Shown here: positions 40,951 through 53,608 of the stretch, piece by piece | Position numbering within the stretch: position 1 is the stretch's first letter | Layout: each line of letters opens with the position of its first letter | NCBI RefSeq assembly: GCF_030552895.1 | Contig: NZ_CP130649.1 | Coordinates: forward strand, 2,480,001-2,544,000 | Reading direction: 5' to 3' | Length of the DNA stretch: 64,000 nucleotides | Source: Tatumella ptyseos | GTDB taxonomy: Bacteria; Pseudomonadota; Gammaproteobacteria; Enterobacterales; Enterobacteriaceae | Program-made: the position numbers and the translations under genes | Notes under the pieces: generated by a model | The model's input: the letters and a program-made list of their open reading frames with translations, nothing else | Database searches by the model: none | Told to the model about the DNA's origin: nothing

Positions 40951-42246
40951 ATGAAGAATTGGAAACTCCTGATGCTCGGCGCTTTAATGGCGAATGCAAG
41001 TCATGCTATTGCCGCGCCTCAAGTCATCGATAAAGTTGCAGCCGTTGTCAACAATGGTGTAGTACTAGAAAGCGATGTTGATAACATGATGTCTTCGGTG
41101 AAGAGCCAAGCTCGTCAAGCAGGCCAACAACTGCCAGACGATGCTACGCTACGCCACCAGATTTTAGAGCGTCAGATCATGGATAGCATTATCATGCAAC
41201 AAGGTCAGCGCGCAGGCGTAACGATTAGCGATCAAGAAGTTGATGAAGCGATTCAGAACATCGCTGCGCAGAACCATATGACGCTCGACCAACTGCGTAG
41301 TCGACTGGCCTACGATGGGATGAACTACGCTACTTATCGCACGCAAATCCGCCATGAAATGACGATCGCTGCGGTCAGAAATAATGAAGTACGTAGTCGT
41401 ATCACTATTCTGCCGCAAGAAGTCGATACGTTAGCGAAGCAAGTCGCCGCACAAAACGTGCCAGGCACCGAAATGAATCTGAGCATGATCTTGCTTCCTC
41501 TTCCTGAGAATCCAACCCAGCAGCAAGTTGATGATGAAGAAGATCTGGCTAAAAAATTGATTGGTGAGCTACGCGGTGGTGCTGACTTCGGTAAAATGGC
41601 CGTCACCTATTCTGCTTCGCCTGAAGCACTAAAAGGCGGGAATATGGGTTGGGGGAAAATTGAAGAGCTTCCTTCCTTGTTCAGCCAAGCCTTAAGTACT
41701 GCACAAAAAGGGGATATCGTCGGTCCAATCCGTTCAGGTGTCGGCTTCCATATCATCAGAGTGAATGATATGCGGGGCGAGAGCAAAAATGTATCGGTCA
41801 CCGAAGTGCATGCTCGCCATATCTTAGTAAAAACGTCACCTATCATGAACGACGACCAAGCACGGGCTAAGATTGAACAGATTGCTGCTGATATCCGCAG
41901 TGGAAAGACTACCTTTGCGAATGCGGCGCGTCAAAACTCTGATGACCCAGGTTCAGCGAACCAAGGTGGTGATTTAGGTTGGGCGTCTCCAACGATTTAT
42001 GATCCTGCTTTCCGTGACGCGTTGATGCACTTATCACCCAATAAGCTAAGCCAACCCGTACGTTCATCTTTCGGCTGGCACCTCATCGAACTGCTGGGGA
42101 CTCGCCAAGTGGATAAGACTGATGAGGCAGAGAAAGATAGAGCTTATCGTATTCTCTTCAATCGTAAGTTTGCGGAAGAAGCCCAAAGCTGGATGCAAGA
42201 AGAACGCGCCTCCGCTTATGTTAAAATCTTAGACTCTAATGGCTAA
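40951..42246 (+). CDS. surA: Periplasmic chaperone / peptidyl-prolyl isomerase
   Basis: SurA escorts outer-membrane proteins, including LptD, across the periplasm. The 431 residues have a signal peptide (about 1-21, ending HAIAA) and an N-terminal chaperone region with [20 protein letters not shown]. Two parvulin domains follow, from about residue 172 ([15 protein letters not shown]) and about 283 ([12 protein letters not shown]). The stop overlaps the pdxA start by eight bases, so translation is probably coupled, as in E. coli. Confidence 0.98.
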   Translation: MKNWKLLMLGALMANASHAIAAPQVIDKVAAVVNNGVVLESDVDNMMSSVKSQARQAGQQLPDDATLRHQILERQIMDSIIMQQGQRAGVTISDQEVDEAIQNIAAQNHMTLDQLRSRLAYDGMNYATYRTQIRHEMTIAAVRNNEVRSRITILPQEVDTLAKQVAAQNVPGTEMNLSMILLPLPENPTQQQVDDEEDLAKKLIGELRGGADFGKMAVTYSASPEALKGGNMGWGKIEELPSLFSQALSTAQKGDIVGPIRSGVGFHIIRVNDMRGESKNVSVTEVHARHILVKTSPIMNDDQARAKIEQIAADIRSGKTTFANAARQNSDDPGSANQGGDLGWASPTIYDPAFRDALMHLSPNKLSQPVRSSFGWHLIELLGTRQVDKTDEAEKDRAYRILFNRKFAEEAQSWMQEERASAYVKILDSNG

Positions 42247-43231
42247 TACCCCGCGTATTGCTATCACTCCCGGCGAACCCGCCGGGATTGGCCCTGACCT
42301 GATTGTGCAAATGGCACAACAGTCTTGGCCTGTCGAACTCGTTGTCTGTGCTGACCACGCGTTACTCATGCAACGTGCTGAAATACTCGGCTTACCCCTC
42401 ACTTTGCAACCTTATCAACCTCATGAGCCCGCACGGCCTCAAGCGGCTGGTAGCTTAACGCTTTGCGCGATTCCCTTACCTGCTGCGACACAGCCTGGGC
42501 AACTCAATGCGGTTAATAGTGAGTATGTTTTGAACTCACTCGCGCGTGCTTGTGACGGGAATCTACAGGGCGAATTCGATGCGTTGGTAACAGGGCCGGT
42601 ACATAAAGGCGTAATCAACGATGCGGGGATACCTTTTACCGGTCACACTGAATTTTTCGCTGAACGGTCACTGACGCCACGAGTCGTGATGATGCTAGCA
42701 ACAGAAGAACTGCGCGTTGCCCTCGCTACGACACACCTCCCATTGAAAGATGTCGCTGCTGCGATTACTCAGCAAAGCTTACGCGAGGTCATCACTATCT
42801 TGCACGCTGACTTGTGCCGTAAATTTGGCCTAGCTACTCCCCATATTCTAGTCAGTGGGCTAAACCCTCATGCCGGCGAAAATGGTCATATGGGACGAGA
42901 AGAGATTGAAGTGATTGAACCGGTATTAGCGGAATTACGTCAACAAGGCATGAAATTAAGCGGCCCCCTTCCAGCCGATACACTATTTCAACCGAAATAT
43001 TTGCAACAGGCGGATGCGGTATTGGCTATGTATCATGATCAAGGCCTACCAGTCCTAAAGTATCAAGGATTTGGCCGCGCCGTGAATATCACTCTCGGTT
43101 TACCTTTTATCCGGACTTCAGTCGATCATGGCACCGCCCTCGACTTAGCCGGGACACATCAGGCGGATACTGGCAGCTTTATCACTGCACTTCGCCTTGC
43201 TATCACTATGATTAAGAGTAGTAATGAATAA
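42239..43231 (+). CDS. pdxA: 4-hydroxythreonine-4-phosphate dehydrogenase
   Basis: PdxA oxidises 4-phosphohydroxy-L-threonine with NAD+ in pyridoxal phosphate synthesis. The 330 residues contain [13 protein letters not shown], the metal-binding histidine region [25 protein letters not shown] and [12 protein letters not shown]. The gene overlaps surA by eight bases and rsmA by eight bases. This is the conserved surA-pdxA-rsmA-apaG-apaH order. Confidence 0.97.
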   Translation: MANTPRIAITPGEPAGIGPDLIVQMAQQSWPVELVVCADHALLMQRAEILGLPLTLQPYQPHEPARPQAAGSLTLCAIPLPAATQPGQLNAVNSEYVLNSLARACDGNLQGEFDALVTGPVHKGVINDAGIPFTGHTEFFAERSLTPRVVMMLATEELRVALATTHLPLKDVAAAITQQSLREVITILHADLCRKFGLATPHILVSGLNPHAGENGHMGREEIEVIEPVLAELRQQGMKLSGPLPADTLFQPKYLQQADAVLAMYHDQGLPVLKYQGFGRAVNITLGLPFIRTSVDHGTALDLAGTHQADTGSFITALRLAITMIKSSNE

Positions 43232-44051
43232 TCGCGTACATCAGGGGCACTTTGCCCGTAAACGTTTTGGACAAAACTTCCTCAATGACAGCTATGTTAT
43301 TGAGAGTATTGTTGCCGCTATCCATCCGACTAAACAAGACGCCATGGTCGAGATTGGCCCTGGCTTAGGCGCCCTAACCGAGCCTGTCGGCGAGCGCCTT
43401 GATGCGCTCACTGTTGTTGAGCTAGACCGTGATCTTGCCGCCCGTCTACAAACACACCCTTTTTTAGGGCCAAAGCTAACCATCTTTCAACAAGATGCGA
43501 TGACCTTTAACTTCGGTGAACTCGCCGAGCAAAAGGGACAACCTTTACGAGTATTCGGTAACTTACCCTATAACATCTCAACGCCTTTGATGTTCCATCT
43601 TTTCAGCTTTACTAAAGCAATTAAAGATATGCATTTTATGCTGCAAAAAGAGGTGGTTAACCGTTTAGTCGCTGGCCCTGATAGCAAAGCCTATGGCCGC
43701 TTAACCGTTATGGCACAATACTATTGCCAAGTCATTCCGGTACTTGAAGTGCCTCCTCATGCCTTTACGCCGCCCCCAAAAGTGGATTCTGCTGTCGTAC
43801 GCTTAGTTCCTCATCAACAATCACCTTATCCTGAGGTTGATGTGCGTGTATTAGGACGTATTACCTTAGAAGCATTTGGAAAACGCCGTAAAACATTGCG
43901 CAATAGCCTAGGCCATCTATTCTCCACCGAGGTCCTCGATGAACTTGGTATTAGCGGCACACTTCGTGCAGAAAATGTCACCGTTGCACAATATTGTCAG
44001 CTAGCACAATGGTTAACTGCGCACCCTCCCCAGCAAACTCGCGAGGAATAA
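43224..44051 (+). CDS. rsmA: 16S rRNA adenine-1518/1519 dimethyltransferase
   Basis: RsmA (KsgA) dimethylates two adjacent adenosines near the 3' end of 16S rRNA in a late step of small-subunit assembly. The 275 residues contain RKRFGQNFL, the cofactor motif [13 protein letters not shown] and the catalytic [14 protein letters not shown]. Its TAA shares a base with the apaG ATG (TAATG). Confidence 0.98.
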   Translation: MNNRVHQGHFARKRFGQNFLNDSYVIESIVAAIHPTKQDAMVEIGPGLGALTEPVGERLDALTVVELDRDLAARLQTHPFLGPKLTIFQQDAMTFNFGELAEQKGQPLRVFGNLPYNISTPLMFHLFSFTKAIKDMHFMLQKEVVNRLVAGPDSKAYGRLTVMAQYYCQVIPVLEVPPHAFTPPPKVDSAVVRLVPHQQSPYPEVDVRVLGRITLEAFGKRRKTLRNSLGHLFSTEVLDELGISGTLRAENVTVAQYCQLAQWLTAHPPQQTREE

Positions 44052-44428
44052 TGTCGGAAACTACCGCCCTATCGATTAGCGTAACCACTCATTATCTTCC
44101 GGCGCACTCGGCGCCGGATGCCAATCAGTACCAATTCGCCTACACTATTACTATAGAGAACCACAGCGATCAGCCGATGCAGCTGCTTGAACGTTATTGG
44201 CTAATTACTGACGGTAATAATAAAACCACTGAGGTGGAAGGCGAAGGCGTCATAGGTAAGCAGCCAAGGTTACAGGTAGGCGAGCGATTCCAATATACTA
44301 GCGGCGCAATGCTTGAAACCCCAGTGGGTACGATGCAAGGCCATTACCTGATGCGTAATGAGGATGGTAGTGAGTTCAACGCCCCCATCCCATTATTTCT
44401 CTTAGCCGTCGAGGGCGTCCTGCACTAA
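44051..44428 (+). CDS. apaG: ApaG protein
   Basis: ApaG is a small immunoglobulin-like fold protein (DUF525) of uncertain role, encoded with rsmA and apaH in most enterics. The ATG at 44051 overlaps the rsmA stop and gives 125 residues, exactly the E. coli length; the longer open frame starting inside rsmA is not credible. The sequence [28 protein letters not shown] and [14 protein letters not shown] is family-typical. Confidence 0.95.
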   Translation: MSETTALSISVTTHYLPAHSAPDANQYQFAYTITIENHSDQPMQLLERYWLITDGNNKTTEVEGEGVIGKQPRLQVGERFQYTSGAMLETPVGTMQGHYLMRNEDGSEFNAPIPLFLLAVEGVLH

Positions 44429-44453
44429 GCATCATATTTCTCAAAGGGTGATT

Positions 44454-45281
44454 ATGAGTACCTATTTAATCGGTGATATACACGGCTGCTACCAAGAATT
44501 CTGCCAATTATTGGAGCAAGTTGCTTTTGATCCGGCTCAGGATGAACTCTGGCTGACGGGTGACTTAGTTGCTCGTGGCCCAGATTCGTTGAAGGTTCTA
44601 CGAAAGGTTAAATCTCTCGGTGATTCAGTACGGCTGGTACTGGGTAATCACGACCTTCATCTACTGGCAGTCTATGCTGGTGTGAGCAAAAATAAGTCTA
44701 AAGATCGCCTACAACCCCTCCTTGAAGCTAAGGATTGCGACGAGTTAATTAACTGGTTGCGCCGCCAGCCATTACTGCAAATCGATCACAAAAAGCAGCT
44801 GATCATGGCACATGCGGGAATTACGCCGCAGTGGGATTTAGACACCGCTCAGCGTTGTGCAGCGGATATTGAGGCAGTGTTAGCGAGTGATAGTTACCCA
44901 CTCTTACTGGATGCCATGTATGGAGACATGCCGAATAATTGGTCTGAAAACCTCAGCGGCTTGGCACGTTTGCGTTTTAGTACTAACGCCTTAACGCGGA
45001 TGCGCTACTGTTTTCCTGGCGGTCAGTTGGATATGATCTGTAAAGAGAAACCTGAAGAGGCGACCCCCCCATTAAGACCTTGGTTCGATATTCCGCGGCA
45101 ATTATCCGAGGACTTTACCATTGTATTTGGGCATTGGGCGTCACTTGAAGGGAAAGGCACTCCGAGTAATGTTATTGGTCTCGATACCGGCTGTTGCTGG
45201 GGAGGCGCATTAACGATGCTACGCTGGGAGGATGGCCGCTATTTTCATCAGCCTTCTGCACAGCAGAAAGCCGATGAATAA
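44454..45281 (+). CDS. apaH: Diadenosine tetraphosphatase
   Basis: ApaH splits Ap4A symmetrically to two ADP and also removes Np4-type caps from RNA. The metallophosphatase motifs [28 protein letters not shown] and a late FGHWASLEG are intact. I chose the ATG at 44454 ([10 protein letters not shown]), giving 275 residues; AAAGGG lies at a good distance from it, whereas a GTG at 44448 would sit on top of that site. It closes the surA-apaH operon and converges on folA. Confidence 0.95.
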   Translation: MSTYLIGDIHGCYQEFCQLLEQVAFDPAQDELWLTGDLVARGPDSLKVLRKVKSLGDSVRLVLGNHDLHLLAVYAGVSKNKSKDRLQPLLEAKDCDELINWLRRQPLLQIDHKKQLIMAHAGITPQWDLDTAQRCAADIEAVLASDSYPLLLDAMYGDMPNNWSENLSGLARLRFSTNALTRMRYCFPGGQLDMICKEKPEEATPPLRPWFDIPRQLSEDFTIVFGHWASLEGKGTPSNVIGLDTGCCWGGALTMLRWEDGRYFHQPSAQQKADE

Positions 45282-45293
45282 ACCTGTCAGCGG

Positions 45294-45779
45294 TTAAGCA
45301 CGACGTTCTAAAATTTCAAAACAGAGGCCATAGTGATTGGCCTCGTCTGCATCCCGAAATTCGCTGAAAACCGACTCCCACTGGTCAGGATCATACTCAG
45401 GGAATTGAGTATCCCCTTCAATCTCAGCGTCCACATGGGTCAAGTACAGTTTTTGTGCCTGAGGCAATAGCTGCTGATAGAGATTCCCCCCACCAATAAC
45501 CATAATTTCTTCTGCCTCCGCGGCACTCGCAATTGCCTCTTCGATAGAGGTTACCCAAAAAATATTTTCTTGGGCAGGTTGCGCCTGACGACTGATTACA
45601 ATGTTTTTTCGGCCCGGAAGCGGCCGACCAATCGACTCAAACGTTTTGCGCCCCATAATAATAGGCTTACCCAGAGTTTGCTGTTTAAACCAAGCGAAGT
45701 CGGCGGGAAGATGCCAAGGCATTTGATTTTCATTACCGATAATACGGTCAGTTGCCATCGCGGCAATAAGGCTTAACAT
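45294..45779 (-). CDS. folA: Dihydrofolate reductase
   Basis: FolA reduces dihydrofolate to tetrahydrofolate with NADPH and is the target of trimethoprim. I placed the start at [15 protein letters not shown] (45779), giving 161 residues. The frame extends 33 codons upstream into the carB terminator, which is not plausible. Active-site residues are visible in [18 protein letters not shown], including the aspartate, and in [18 protein letters not shown]. It converges on apaH, as in E. coli. Confidence 0.96.
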   Translation of the reverse strand: MLSLIAAMATDRIIGNENQMPWHLPADFAWFKQQTLGKPIIMGRKTFESIGRPLPGRKNIVISRQAQPAQENIFWVTSIEEAIASAAEAEEIMVIGGGNLYQQLLPQAQKLYLTHVDAEIEGDTQFPEYDPDQWESVFSEFRDADEANHYGLCFEILERRA

Positions 45780-45862
45780 AGTCGCACTCTCTGCATAAAA
45801 GACGCGCAATAATACGAGAAGGCGTGAAGATAGTCGAGAGGAAGTAATAGGAAAAATCAGGT

Positions 45863-45890
45863 AAAAAAACGGCCTCATTACGAGGCCGTT
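45863..45890 (-). terminator. Intrinsic terminator of carAB
   Basis: Read on the minus strand, AACGGCCTC and GAGGCCGTT form a nine-pair stem followed by a T run, ten bases after the carB stop. It separates carAB from folA. Confidence 0.85.
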
Positions 45891-45900
45891 ATCATAGGGC

Positions 45901-48900
45901 TTAAGCTTTTAGCTCAGCATGCATTTCTTGCACTGAGATAACACGCTCCGTAGGATCAGCATTCAGTGCCATCGCCGTAGCGAATCCACCATTCATCGTG
46001 GTGTCGTAGTGCACTTTGTACTGTAATGCGCTGCGGCGAATTAAGCGTGAATCTTCGATAGCCTGACGTCCGGCGGTAGTGTTAACGATATAAGCGTACT
46101 CACCATTTTTCAGACGGTCTTGGATATGCGGACGACCTTCATGTACCTTATTCACAAGGCGAGGGTTAATACCCGCTTCACCCAAGACAACTGCGGTACC
46201 GTGTGTCGCATCCAACTCAAAGCCGAATTTCACTAATTTTGCCGCTAAATCGACAACACGTTTTTTATCCCCTTCACGTACCGAAAGTAAGGCACGACCT
46301 TGCTTTTTCATGGTGGCTTGCGCACCCAGCATGGCTTTTGAGAAGGCTTCAGCAAAGGTACGTCCAACACCCATCACTTCCCCGGTAGAGCGCATTTCTG
46401 GCCCTAGAATTGGGTCAACGCCTTGGAATTTATTGAAGGGAAGTACCACTTCTTTTACCGAGTAATAAGGAGGAATAACCTCTTCAGTCACGCCTTGTTC
46501 TGCCAGGGTTTTCCCAGCCATCACACGCGCTGCAACTTTCGCTAGCGGTACGCCTGTCGCTTTCGAGACAAAAGGAACAGTACGTGCGGCGCGCGGGTTA
46601 ACCTCAATGAGATAAACTTCGTTATTTTTAACCGCGAATTGAACATTCATCAAACCTCGAACATTAAGTTCGAAGGCCAGTTGTTCAACTTGCTTACGCA
46701 TAACGTCTTGGATCTCTTTGCTAAGCGTATAAGCTGGCAAAGAACATGCTGAGTCACCGGAGTGAACCCCAGCTTGCTCGATGTGCTCCATAATACCGCC
46801 AATTAGCACGCGTTCGCCGTCACAAATCGCATCAACGTCGACTTCAACCGCATCATCCAAGAAGCGGTCAAGTAAAACAGGCGCATCGTTCGACACCGAT
46901 ACTGCCGTTTGGAAGTAGCGCTTGAGGTCTTGCTCGTCGTAAACAATTTCCATCGCACGACCACCGAGGACGTAAGAAGGACGAACCACTAGTGGATAGC
47001 CAAGACTCGCCGCGCGCTCAACAGCTTGCTCGAGTGCAGTCACTGTCGCATTTGCTGGTTGCTTTAACGCTAGACGGTCAACCGCTTGTTGGAAACGCTC
47101 ACGGTCTTCCGCTCGGTCAATGGCGTCAGGACTAGTACCAATCACCGGCACACCAGCCGCTTCTAAAGCTCGTGCCAATTTGAGTGGCGTTTGCCCACCA
47201 TACTGTACGATAACCCCTTTCGGTTTTTCGATGCGGACGATTTCTAATACGTCTTCGAAAGTTACCGGTTCAAAGTAGAGACGGTCAGACGTGTCGTAAT
47301 CTGTGGACACCGTTTCAGGGTTACAGTTGACCATAATCGTTTGGTAGCCGTCTTCACGTAATGCTAGCGCCGCGTGTACACAGCAGTAGTCAAACTCGAT
47401 CCCTTGACCGATACGGTTCGGGCCACCACCTAAAATCATGATCTTTTCACGATCGCTGTCTGGCTGTGCTTCACACTCTTCTTCATAAGTGGAATACATA
47501 TACGCCGTATCTGTCGCAAACTCAGCCGCACAGGTATCGACACGCTTATAAACAGGATAGAGATTGTATTGTTGACGTAACTTACGAATTTCCGCTTCGG
47601 CGACACCGGTTAAGGTCGCTAAGCGTGCATCAGCAAATCCTTTACGCTTAAGTTGACGTAAGAAGTCAGCGGTAAGAATTTGAACGCCGCCACGAGTAAC
47701 CTGTGCTTCAAGGCGTACCAGCTCTTCAATTTGTACCAAGAACCAACGGTCAATGTTGGTTAGGTTAAACACGCCTTCAACCGACATACCGTGACGGAAC
47801 GCATCGGCAACGTACCAGATACGGTCTGCACCGGCATCTTTCAGTTCGCGGCGGATTTTGGTTAAGGCTTCAACGTCATCAGCATCCACTTTCGGGTCAA
47901 AGCCAGTCGCTCCAACTTCAAGTCCACGTAATGCCTTTTGCATGGATTCTTGTAGGGTACGGCCTATCGCCATCACTTCGCCAACAGATTTCATTTGCGT
48001 TGTCAGACGGTCATTCGTTCCTGCAAATTTCTCGAAGTTGAAGCGAGGAATTTTGGTAACAACGTAGTCGATAGAGGGTTCGAAAGATGCCGGAGTTTGT
48101 CCACCGGTAATATCATTCATTAACTCATCTAAGGTGTAGCCGACCGCCAGTTTGGCCGCAATTTTTGCAATCGGGAAGCCGGTTGCTTTAGAGGCCAACG
48201 CAGAGGAGCGCGACACGCGTGGGTTCATTTCAATGATGATCAAGCGACCATTTTCAGGATTAACTGAGAATTGAACGTTGGAGCCACCCGTTTCCACACC
48301 AATCTCACGTAATACCGCCATCGAGGCGTTACGCATGATTTGATACTCTTTGTCGGTTAGCGTCTGGGCTGGCGCAACAGTGATCGAGTCACCAGTATGG
48401 ATCCCCATAGCGTCGAAGTTTTCAATCGAACAGACAATGATGCAGTTATCGTTTTTATCACGTACCACTTCCATTTCATATTCTTTCCAACCAATTAGCG
48501 ATTCATCAATCAGTAATTCATTGGTCGGTGAAAGATCTAAGCCACGCTCACAGATCTCTTCAAACTCTTCACGGTTATAGGCAATCCCGCCTCCCGTACC
48601 GCCCATAGTGAATGAAGGACGGATGATACAAGGAAAGCCAACCTCTTCAGCGACCGCTAAGGCCTCTTCCATGGTGTGTGCGATTCCGGAACGTGCGGTG
48701 TCTAAACCGATTTTTTTCATCGCCTTATCAAAACGCTGGCGGTCCTCGGCTTTATCGATCGCGTCTGCCGTCGCCCCAATCATGGTGACGCCAAACTCTT
48801 CAAGGACACCTTGACGTTCAAGCTCTAATGCACAGTTCAGTGCCGTCTGACCGCCCATAGTCGGTAATACGGCATCCGGACGCTCTTTTTCAATAATTTT

Positions 48901-49125
48901 TCTCACGACTTGCCAGTTGATCGGCTCAATGTAAGTCGCATCGGCCATCTCTGGGTCAGTCATGATGGTCGCCGGGTTGGAGTTAACCAAAATAACCCGA
49001 TAACCTTCTTCACGTAACGCTTTACAAGCTTGCGCACCCGAGTAGTCGAATTCACAGGCTTGACCGATAACAATCGGGCCAGCACCTAAGATCAGGATAG
49101 ATTTGAGGTCAGTACGTTTTGGCAT
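45901..49125 (-). CDS. carB: Carbamoyl-phosphate synthase, large subunit
   Basis: CarB makes carbamoyl phosphate from bicarbonate, ATP and ammonia supplied by CarA, feeding arginine and pyrimidine synthesis. The 1074 residues contain two homologous ATP-grasp halves, each with a phosphate loop ([20 protein letters not shown] and [19 protein letters not shown]). The C-terminal allosteric domain binds UMP and ornithine in relatives. It follows carA by 14 bases and ends at a strong terminator. Confidence 0.99.
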   Translation of the reverse strand: MPKRTDLKSILILGAGPIVIGQACEFDYSGAQACKALREEGYRVILVNSNPATIMTDPEMADATYIEPINWQVVRKIIEKERPDAVLPTMGGQTALNCALELERQGVLEEFGVTMIGATADAIDKAEDRQRFDKAMKKIGLDTARSGIAHTMEEALAVAEEVGFPCIIRPSFTMGGTGGGIAYNREEFEEICERGLDLSPTNELLIDESLIGWKEYEMEVVRDKNDNCIIVCSIENFDAMGIHTGDSITVAPAQTLTDKEYQIMRNASMAVLREIGVETGGSNVQFSVNPENGRLIIIEMNPRVSRSSALASKATGFPIAKIAAKLAVGYTLDELMNDITGGQTPASFEPSIDYVVTKIPRFNFEKFAGTNDRLTTQMKSVGEVMAIGRTLQESMQKALRGLEVGATGFDPKVDADDVEALTKIRRELKDAGADRIWYVADAFRHGMSVEGVFNLTNIDRWFLVQIEELVRLEAQVTRGGVQILTADFLRQLKRKGFADARLATLTGVAEAEIRKLRQQYNLYPVYKRVDTCAAEFATDTAYMYSTYEEECEAQPDSDREKIMILGGGPNRIGQGIEFDYCCVHAALALREDGYQTIMVNCNPETVSTDYDTSDRLYFEPVTFEDVLEIVRIEKPKGVIVQYGGQTPLKLARALEAAGVPVIGTSPDAIDRAEDRERFQQAVDRLALKQPANATVTALEQAVERAASLGYPLVVRPSYVLGGRAMEIVYDEQDLKRYFQTAVSVSNDAPVLLDRFLDDAVEVDVDAICDGERVLIGGIMEHIEQAGVHSGDSACSLPAYTLSKEIQDVMRKQVEQLAFELNVRGLMNVQFAVKNNEVYLIEVNPRAARTVPFVSKATGVPLAKVAARVMAGKTLAEQGVTEEVIPPYYSVKEVVLPFNKFQGVDPILGPEMRSTGEVMGVGRTFAEAFSKAMLGAQATMKKQGRALLSVREGDKKRVVDLAAKLVKFGFELDATHGTAVVLGEAGINPRLVNKVHEGRPHIQDRLKNGEYAYIVNTTAGRQAIEDSRLIRRSALQYKVHYDTTMNGGFATAMALNADPTERVISVQEMHAELKA

Positions 49126-49139
49126 TGCTTCTCTCCTGA

Positions 49140-50288
49140 TTACGCTTTAGCGCCGCGGTAAGCATTGATAAGTTCAATAAAGTGGTCGAATAACGGTGCT
49201 GCATCATGCGGGCCTGGGCTCGCTTCTGGGTGACCTTGGAAGCTGAAAGCTGGCTTATCAGTACGATGAATACCTTGCACGGTATGGTCGAACAGTGAAC
49301 GGTGGGTCACTCGTAAGCACTCTGGCAGTTGCTGATCGTCCACCGCAAATCCGTGGTTTTGTGCAGTTATCATAACAACGTTATTGTCGAAGTCTTTTAC
49401 TGGGTGGTTACCACCGTGGTGGCCCAACTTCATTTTTACCGTTTTCGCACCACTCGCTAATGCCAGCAGTTGATGCCCTAAGCAGATACCAAACACGGGA
49501 ACGTCTGTATTAAGAAACGCTTGGATGGCGCTGATCGCATAGTCACAAGGCTCTGGATCCCCTGGGCCGTTAGACAGGAAAATCCCATCGGGATTTAGGG
49601 CCAGGACTTCTTCTGCTGAGGTCTGTGCCGGTACGACGGTCAGCTTACAGCCACGGTCCACTAGCATACGTAAGATATTATGTTTCGCTCCGAAATCGTA
49701 AGCGACAACATGCCAAGGCAGCTCGGACTCATCACGCGCATCTGGGAGCTCATTTTCCAGTGTCCAACTTCCCTGCTTCCACGAGTAGCGTTCAGAAGTG
49801 GTGACCTCTTTTGCTAAATCCATCCCCTTTAGACCTGGGAACGCTTTCGCTTTTTCTAGCGCCAGGGCAACATCTGGGTTATCCCCTGCAACGATGCAGC
49901 CATTTTGTGCACCTTTTTCGCGAAGAAGACGGGTCAGCTTACGGGTATCGATATCCGCAATCGCTACAATATTGTGTTGTGTTAAGTAGGACGATAAATC
50001 GCTGGTGCTGCGATAGTTACTGGCAATCAGAGGTAGGTCACGAATAACCAAACCTTGCGCATGAACGGAAGAAGCTTCTGCATCGGCTGGGTTAGTACCG
50101 ACATTACCAATATGAGGATAAGTGAGAGTGACGATTTGGCGGGAGTAGGAAGGATCAGTAAGGATTTCTTGATAACCGGTCATTGATGTATTGAAAACGA
50201 CCTCTCCGACTGCCGATCCCAATGCGCCGATCGCCCGGCCGTGAAACTCGGTTCCGTCTTCCAGAACCAAAATTGCTGACTTAGTCAA
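49140..50288 (-). CDS. carA: Carbamoyl-phosphate synthase, small (glutaminase) subunit
   Basis: CarA hydrolyses glutamine and channels ammonia to CarB. I start it at the TTG at 50286-50288 (read as M, then [16 protein letters not shown]), with GGAGG five bases ahead. This gives 382 residues, the E. coli length. E. coli CarA is known to start at UUG, so this rare start is conserved. The further upstream ATG gives a longer, unlikely form. The class I amidotransferase nucleophile is in [13 protein letters not shown], and the catalytic His and Glu are in [13 protein letters not shown]. Confidence 0.97.
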   Translation of the reverse strand: MTKSAILVLEDGTEFHGRAIGALGSAVGEVVFNTSMTGYQEILTDPSYSRQIVTLTYPHIGNVGTNPADAEASSVHAQGLVIRDLPLIASNYRSTSDLSSYLTQHNIVAIADIDTRKLTRLLREKGAQNGCIVAGDNPDVALALEKAKAFPGLKGMDLAKEVTTSERYSWKQGSWTLENELPDARDESELPWHVVAYDFGAKHNILRMLVDRGCKLTVVPAQTSAEEVLALNPDGIFLSNGPGDPEPCDYAISAIQAFLNTDVPVFGICLGHQLLALASGAKTVKMKLGHHGGNHPVKDFDNNVVMITAQNHGFAVDDQQLPECLRVTHRSLFDHTVQGIHRTDKPAFSFQGHPEASPGPHDAAPLFDHFIELINAYRGAKA

Positions 50289-50321
50289 AACTTCCTCCAG
50301 GGAATAAATAGTCACTGTTCA

Positions 50322-50335
50322 TGCATATTAATTCA
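50322..50335. promoter_or_regulatory. ARG box (ArgR operator) before carAB
   Basis: TGCATATTAATTCA matches the ArgR consensus TGAATwwwwATTCA at all but one position. It is 34 bases upstream of the carA start, where E. coli has the arginine-repressed promoter P2 overlapped by ARG boxes. A second, poorer half-site lies about 21 bases further upstream. Confidence 0.7.
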
Positions 50336-50396
50336 ATCAGTACGAGTAAATCAATGCAAAAATGCCTGCCTATCTGGATTTTGGCAAATTGGCGGC

Positions 50397-50402
50397 ATTC
50401 TA
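50397..50402 (-). promoter_or_regulatory. Candidate -10 element of carAB promoter P1
   Basis: On the minus strand TAGAAT is followed by GCCGCC, resembling the -10 and start region of the E. coli pyrimidine-controlled promoter P1. It lies about 110 bases before carA. No clear -35 was identified. Confidence 0.4.
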
Positions 50403-50510
50403 ATGATCCCTAGGGCTGATGTCTATACTGAAGAGTAATTAATTTATTTTTTTTACGCCTTTCATCGCAATTCACCGCCCTTCACGATAAAAAGAGATCT
50501 TATCTAGTCT

Positions 50511-50526
50511 AAAAAAACGTTTGCTG
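50511..50526. promoter_or_regulatory. PUR-box-like site before carAB
   Basis: On the minus strand CAGCAAACGTTTTTTT contains the invariant PurR core GCAAACGTTT and matches 12 of 16 consensus positions. E. coli carAB has a PurR site upstream of P1, so both sequence and location fit. Confidence 0.55.
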
Positions 50527-50742
50527 AGAAAGAATTAGACGAAAAAATACGGCAATCACCTTGAAAGGTTACAAAACAACCAGAAAGGTAGAAAAAGTGG
50601 ACCATTTGGTAAAATAAAAAACAGGAAAAACAGATAAATAACCGACAAAATAAAATAAATTACGATCATTTTTTAAAATCGGCATTCTTTAAAAAAAACA
50701 CCGATATATCAGAGAGATGAAATTAATTATTTTTAATTTATA

Positions 50743-51603
<861 letters not shown>

Positions 51604-51644
51604 CTAACTCCAGCGTAAATTAGCCATGAAAGAGATATTTAGGC

Positions 51645-51675
51645 CAAAAAAAACCAGCTCTGAGGGAGCTGGTTT
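51645..51675 (-). terminator. Intrinsic terminator after ispH
   Basis: Read on the minus strand, AACCAGCTC and GAGCTGGTT pair around a short loop and are followed by eight T. It ends the ribF-ileS-lspA-fkpB-ispH transcript before dapB. Confidence 0.85.
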
Positions 51676-51694
51676 CGATCGCGAAGGACGCGCA

Positions 51695-52648
51695 TTAAGT
51701 CACTTCTTTTACTGGAACTCGAAGCTCTTTAGGGACTTCAAAGAATATATTCTCTTCTCTTCCCGAAAGCTCGATTGCCGGTTCACCACCATGCTCCATC
51801 AGGCGTGTAATGACCTGTTGGACCAGAATATCAGGAGCAGATGCCCCCGCCGTGACGCCCACACAGCTAATGTTCTCTAACCACTGCGGATCAATATCAT
51901 CGGCGCTATCGATAAGTCGAGCGAGTCTACCTGCGCGTTGTGCTAACTCAGCCAACCGGTTAGAGTTTGAAGAATTTTTAGAACCGACAACTAATACCAC
52001 GTCAGCCTCATCTGCCAACTGCCGAACGGCCTCTTGGCGATTGGTCGTGGCATAACAGATATCATCTTTGCGTGGCCCAATAATCAGAGGGAAACGTTGA
52101 CGTAGGGCGTCAATCACATCCGAGGTATCATCCACCGATAAGGTCGTTTGAGTCATAAAGCAGAGGTTAGCTTCATTTTTAACCGTCAGTTTCCAAACAT
52201 CGTCAGGTGACTCTACCAAATACATTCCCCCTTCCGAGTTACTGTATTGTCCCATGGTGCCTTCCACCTCAGGATGCCCAGCGTGACCAATTAAAATCGC
52301 TTCGGTCCCTTTGCGGCTAGCTCTAGCCACTTCCATATGTACCTTAGTTACCAACGGACAGGTTGCGTCAAATAGCATAGTCAGTTGGCGGGCTTTCGCT
52401 TCAGCCCGTACCGCTTGCGAAACGCCGTGCGCAGAGAAAATGAGAATGGCACCATCTGGTACCTCGCTGATCTCCTCAATAAAGATCGCACCGCGTTCAC
52501 GCAACCCTTCTACGACATAACGGTTATGAACGACTTCGTGACGCACATAGATCGGAGCACCATACATTTCTAAGGCGCGTTCAACAATACTGATCGCCCT
52601 ATCAACGCCAGCACAGAATCCACGTGGATTAGCCAGTAAGATTTTCAT
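51695..52648 (-). CDS. ispH: 4-hydroxy-3-methylbut-2-enyl diphosphate reductase
   Basis: IspH carries out the last step of the MEP isoprenoid pathway, yielding isopentenyl and dimethylallyl diphosphate. The 317 residues keep the three iron-sulfur cysteines in [21 protein letters not shown] and [10 protein letters not shown], and the substrate-binding [12 protein letters not shown]. The start overlaps the end of fkpB by 20 bases. Confidence 0.98.
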   Translation of the reverse strand: MKILLANPRGFCAGVDRAISIVERALEMYGAPIYVRHEVVHNRYVVEGLRERGAIFIEEISEVPDGAILIFSAHGVSQAVRAEAKARQLTMLFDATCPLVTKVHMEVARASRKGTEAILIGHAGHPEVEGTMGQYSNSEGGMYLVESPDDVWKLTVKNEANLCFMTQTTLSVDDTSDVIDALRQRFPLIIGPRKDDICYATTNRQEAVRQLADEADVVLVVGSKNSSNSNRLAELAQRAGRLARLIDSADDIDPQWLENISCVGVTAGASAPDILVQQVITRLMEHGGEPAIELSGREENIFFEVPKELRVPVKEVT

Positions 52649-53102
52649 TCTGTTCCTCCATCACGGGATTGATATCAATAATCTCAATATCAAAGGTGAT
52701 GTCTTGACCTGCTAACGGATGATTAAAGTCGACGGTAACCGAATCACCGGAAATCTCACGCACGATACCTGGCATCTCGCTACCATCGATCGCGCTAAAG
52801 AGCATAATGGTCCCGACTTCTGGTTCACCCGCTTCCATAAAGGATTGTCGTGAAAAGTATTGCACCAGATCAGGATTACTCTCGCCAAACGCATCTTCTG
52901 CCGCTAAGTTAAATTTATGTTGGCACCCCACTGATAACCCAAGTAATTCAGCCTCTAACTTTGGAGAAAGAGACTGATCACCTAAGGTGAGTAGAGCCGG
53001 TTTTTTGTTCGCTTTGGTCGATTCCGCTACTGACCCATCAGATAGGGTAAGCACGAGTTCCACCACTACGCGACTGTCCGCCGTAACGATACGCTCACTC
53101 AT
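52629..53102 (-). CDS. fkpB: FKBP-type peptidyl-prolyl isomerase (SlpA)
   Basis: FkpB is a cytoplasmic SlyD-like prolyl isomerase and chaperone. The 157-residue product has the FKBP half [12 protein letters not shown], an insert-in-flap region ([20 protein letters not shown]) and the closing [18 protein letters not shown] typical of the SlyD/FkpB group. It is a few residues longer than in E. coli at the C-terminus. It overlaps lspA by four bases (ATGA) and ispH by 20. Confidence 0.95.
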   Translation of the reverse strand: MSERIVTADSRVVVELVLTLSDGSVAESTKANKKPALLTLGDQSLSPKLEAELLGLSVGCQHKFNLAAEDAFGESNPDLVQYFSRQSFMEAGEPEVGTIMLFSAIDGSEMPGIVREISGDSVTVDFNHPLAGQDITFDIEIIDINPVMEEQNENLTG

Positions 53103-53608
53103 GATTTATCCTCAGCTGAATCGGCCTGCGGCTTAGGCAGGAAACCTTCTAGCACGATCAGTGCGGCCCCCACACAGATACCGCAGTCGGCGATGTTAAA
53201 GGTCGCGAAATGCCAATCGCCAATATAGAAGTCGATAAAATCGACAACAAAACCGTGCCATGCACGGTCAAAAAGGTTCCCTAGCGCTCCACCGATAATC
53301 ATTGCGTAAGCAATATTAGCCAGTTTTTGTTCAGCACGGCTACGATACATCATTAGCAGTAAGGAGACAGCAATTGCGACGGCAATGGCCGCGAACATCC
53401 AACGCTGCCAACCGCCCTTATCCGCTAGAAAGCTAAATGCTGCACCATAGTTATGCGCATAAAAGAGGTTAAAGAACGGTATCAGAGCACGGGACTCATG
53501 AAGTTGCATCGAGGTCATCACCCAGTATTTACTGGATAAATCAACGACGATAACCAGTACCATCACCCATAACCAACGTAGCCCAGTCGAACATAAAGAT
53601 TTTTTCAT
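53099..53608 (-). CDS. lspA: Lipoprotein signal peptidase
   Basis: LspA removes the signal peptide of prolipoproteins after lipid attachment. The 169 residues have four membrane helices and both catalytic aspartates, one in [14 protein letters not shown] and the other in [10 protein letters not shown]. The conserved N-terminal DLSSKYWV is also present. It shares one base with the ileS stop and overlaps fkpB by four. Confidence 0.97.
   Translation of the reverse strand: MKKSLCSTGLRWLWVMVLVIVVDLSSKYWVMTSMQLHESRALIPFFNLFYAHNYGAAFSFLADKGGWQRWMFAAIAVAIAVSLLLMMYRSRAEQKLANIAYAMIIGGALGNLFDRAWHGFVVDFIDFYIGDWHFATFNIADCGICVGAALIVLEGFLPKPQADSAEDKS

Larger units (their letters stand above)
50289..50742. 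other. carAB control region / gap to dapB
   Basis: The 454-base gap holds the ARG box, a candidate P1 element and the PUR-box-like site. From about 50530 to 50740 it is very AT-rich with A and T tracts, the kind of DNA that binds IHF or H-NS. No gene was seen in it. Confidence 0.7.
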
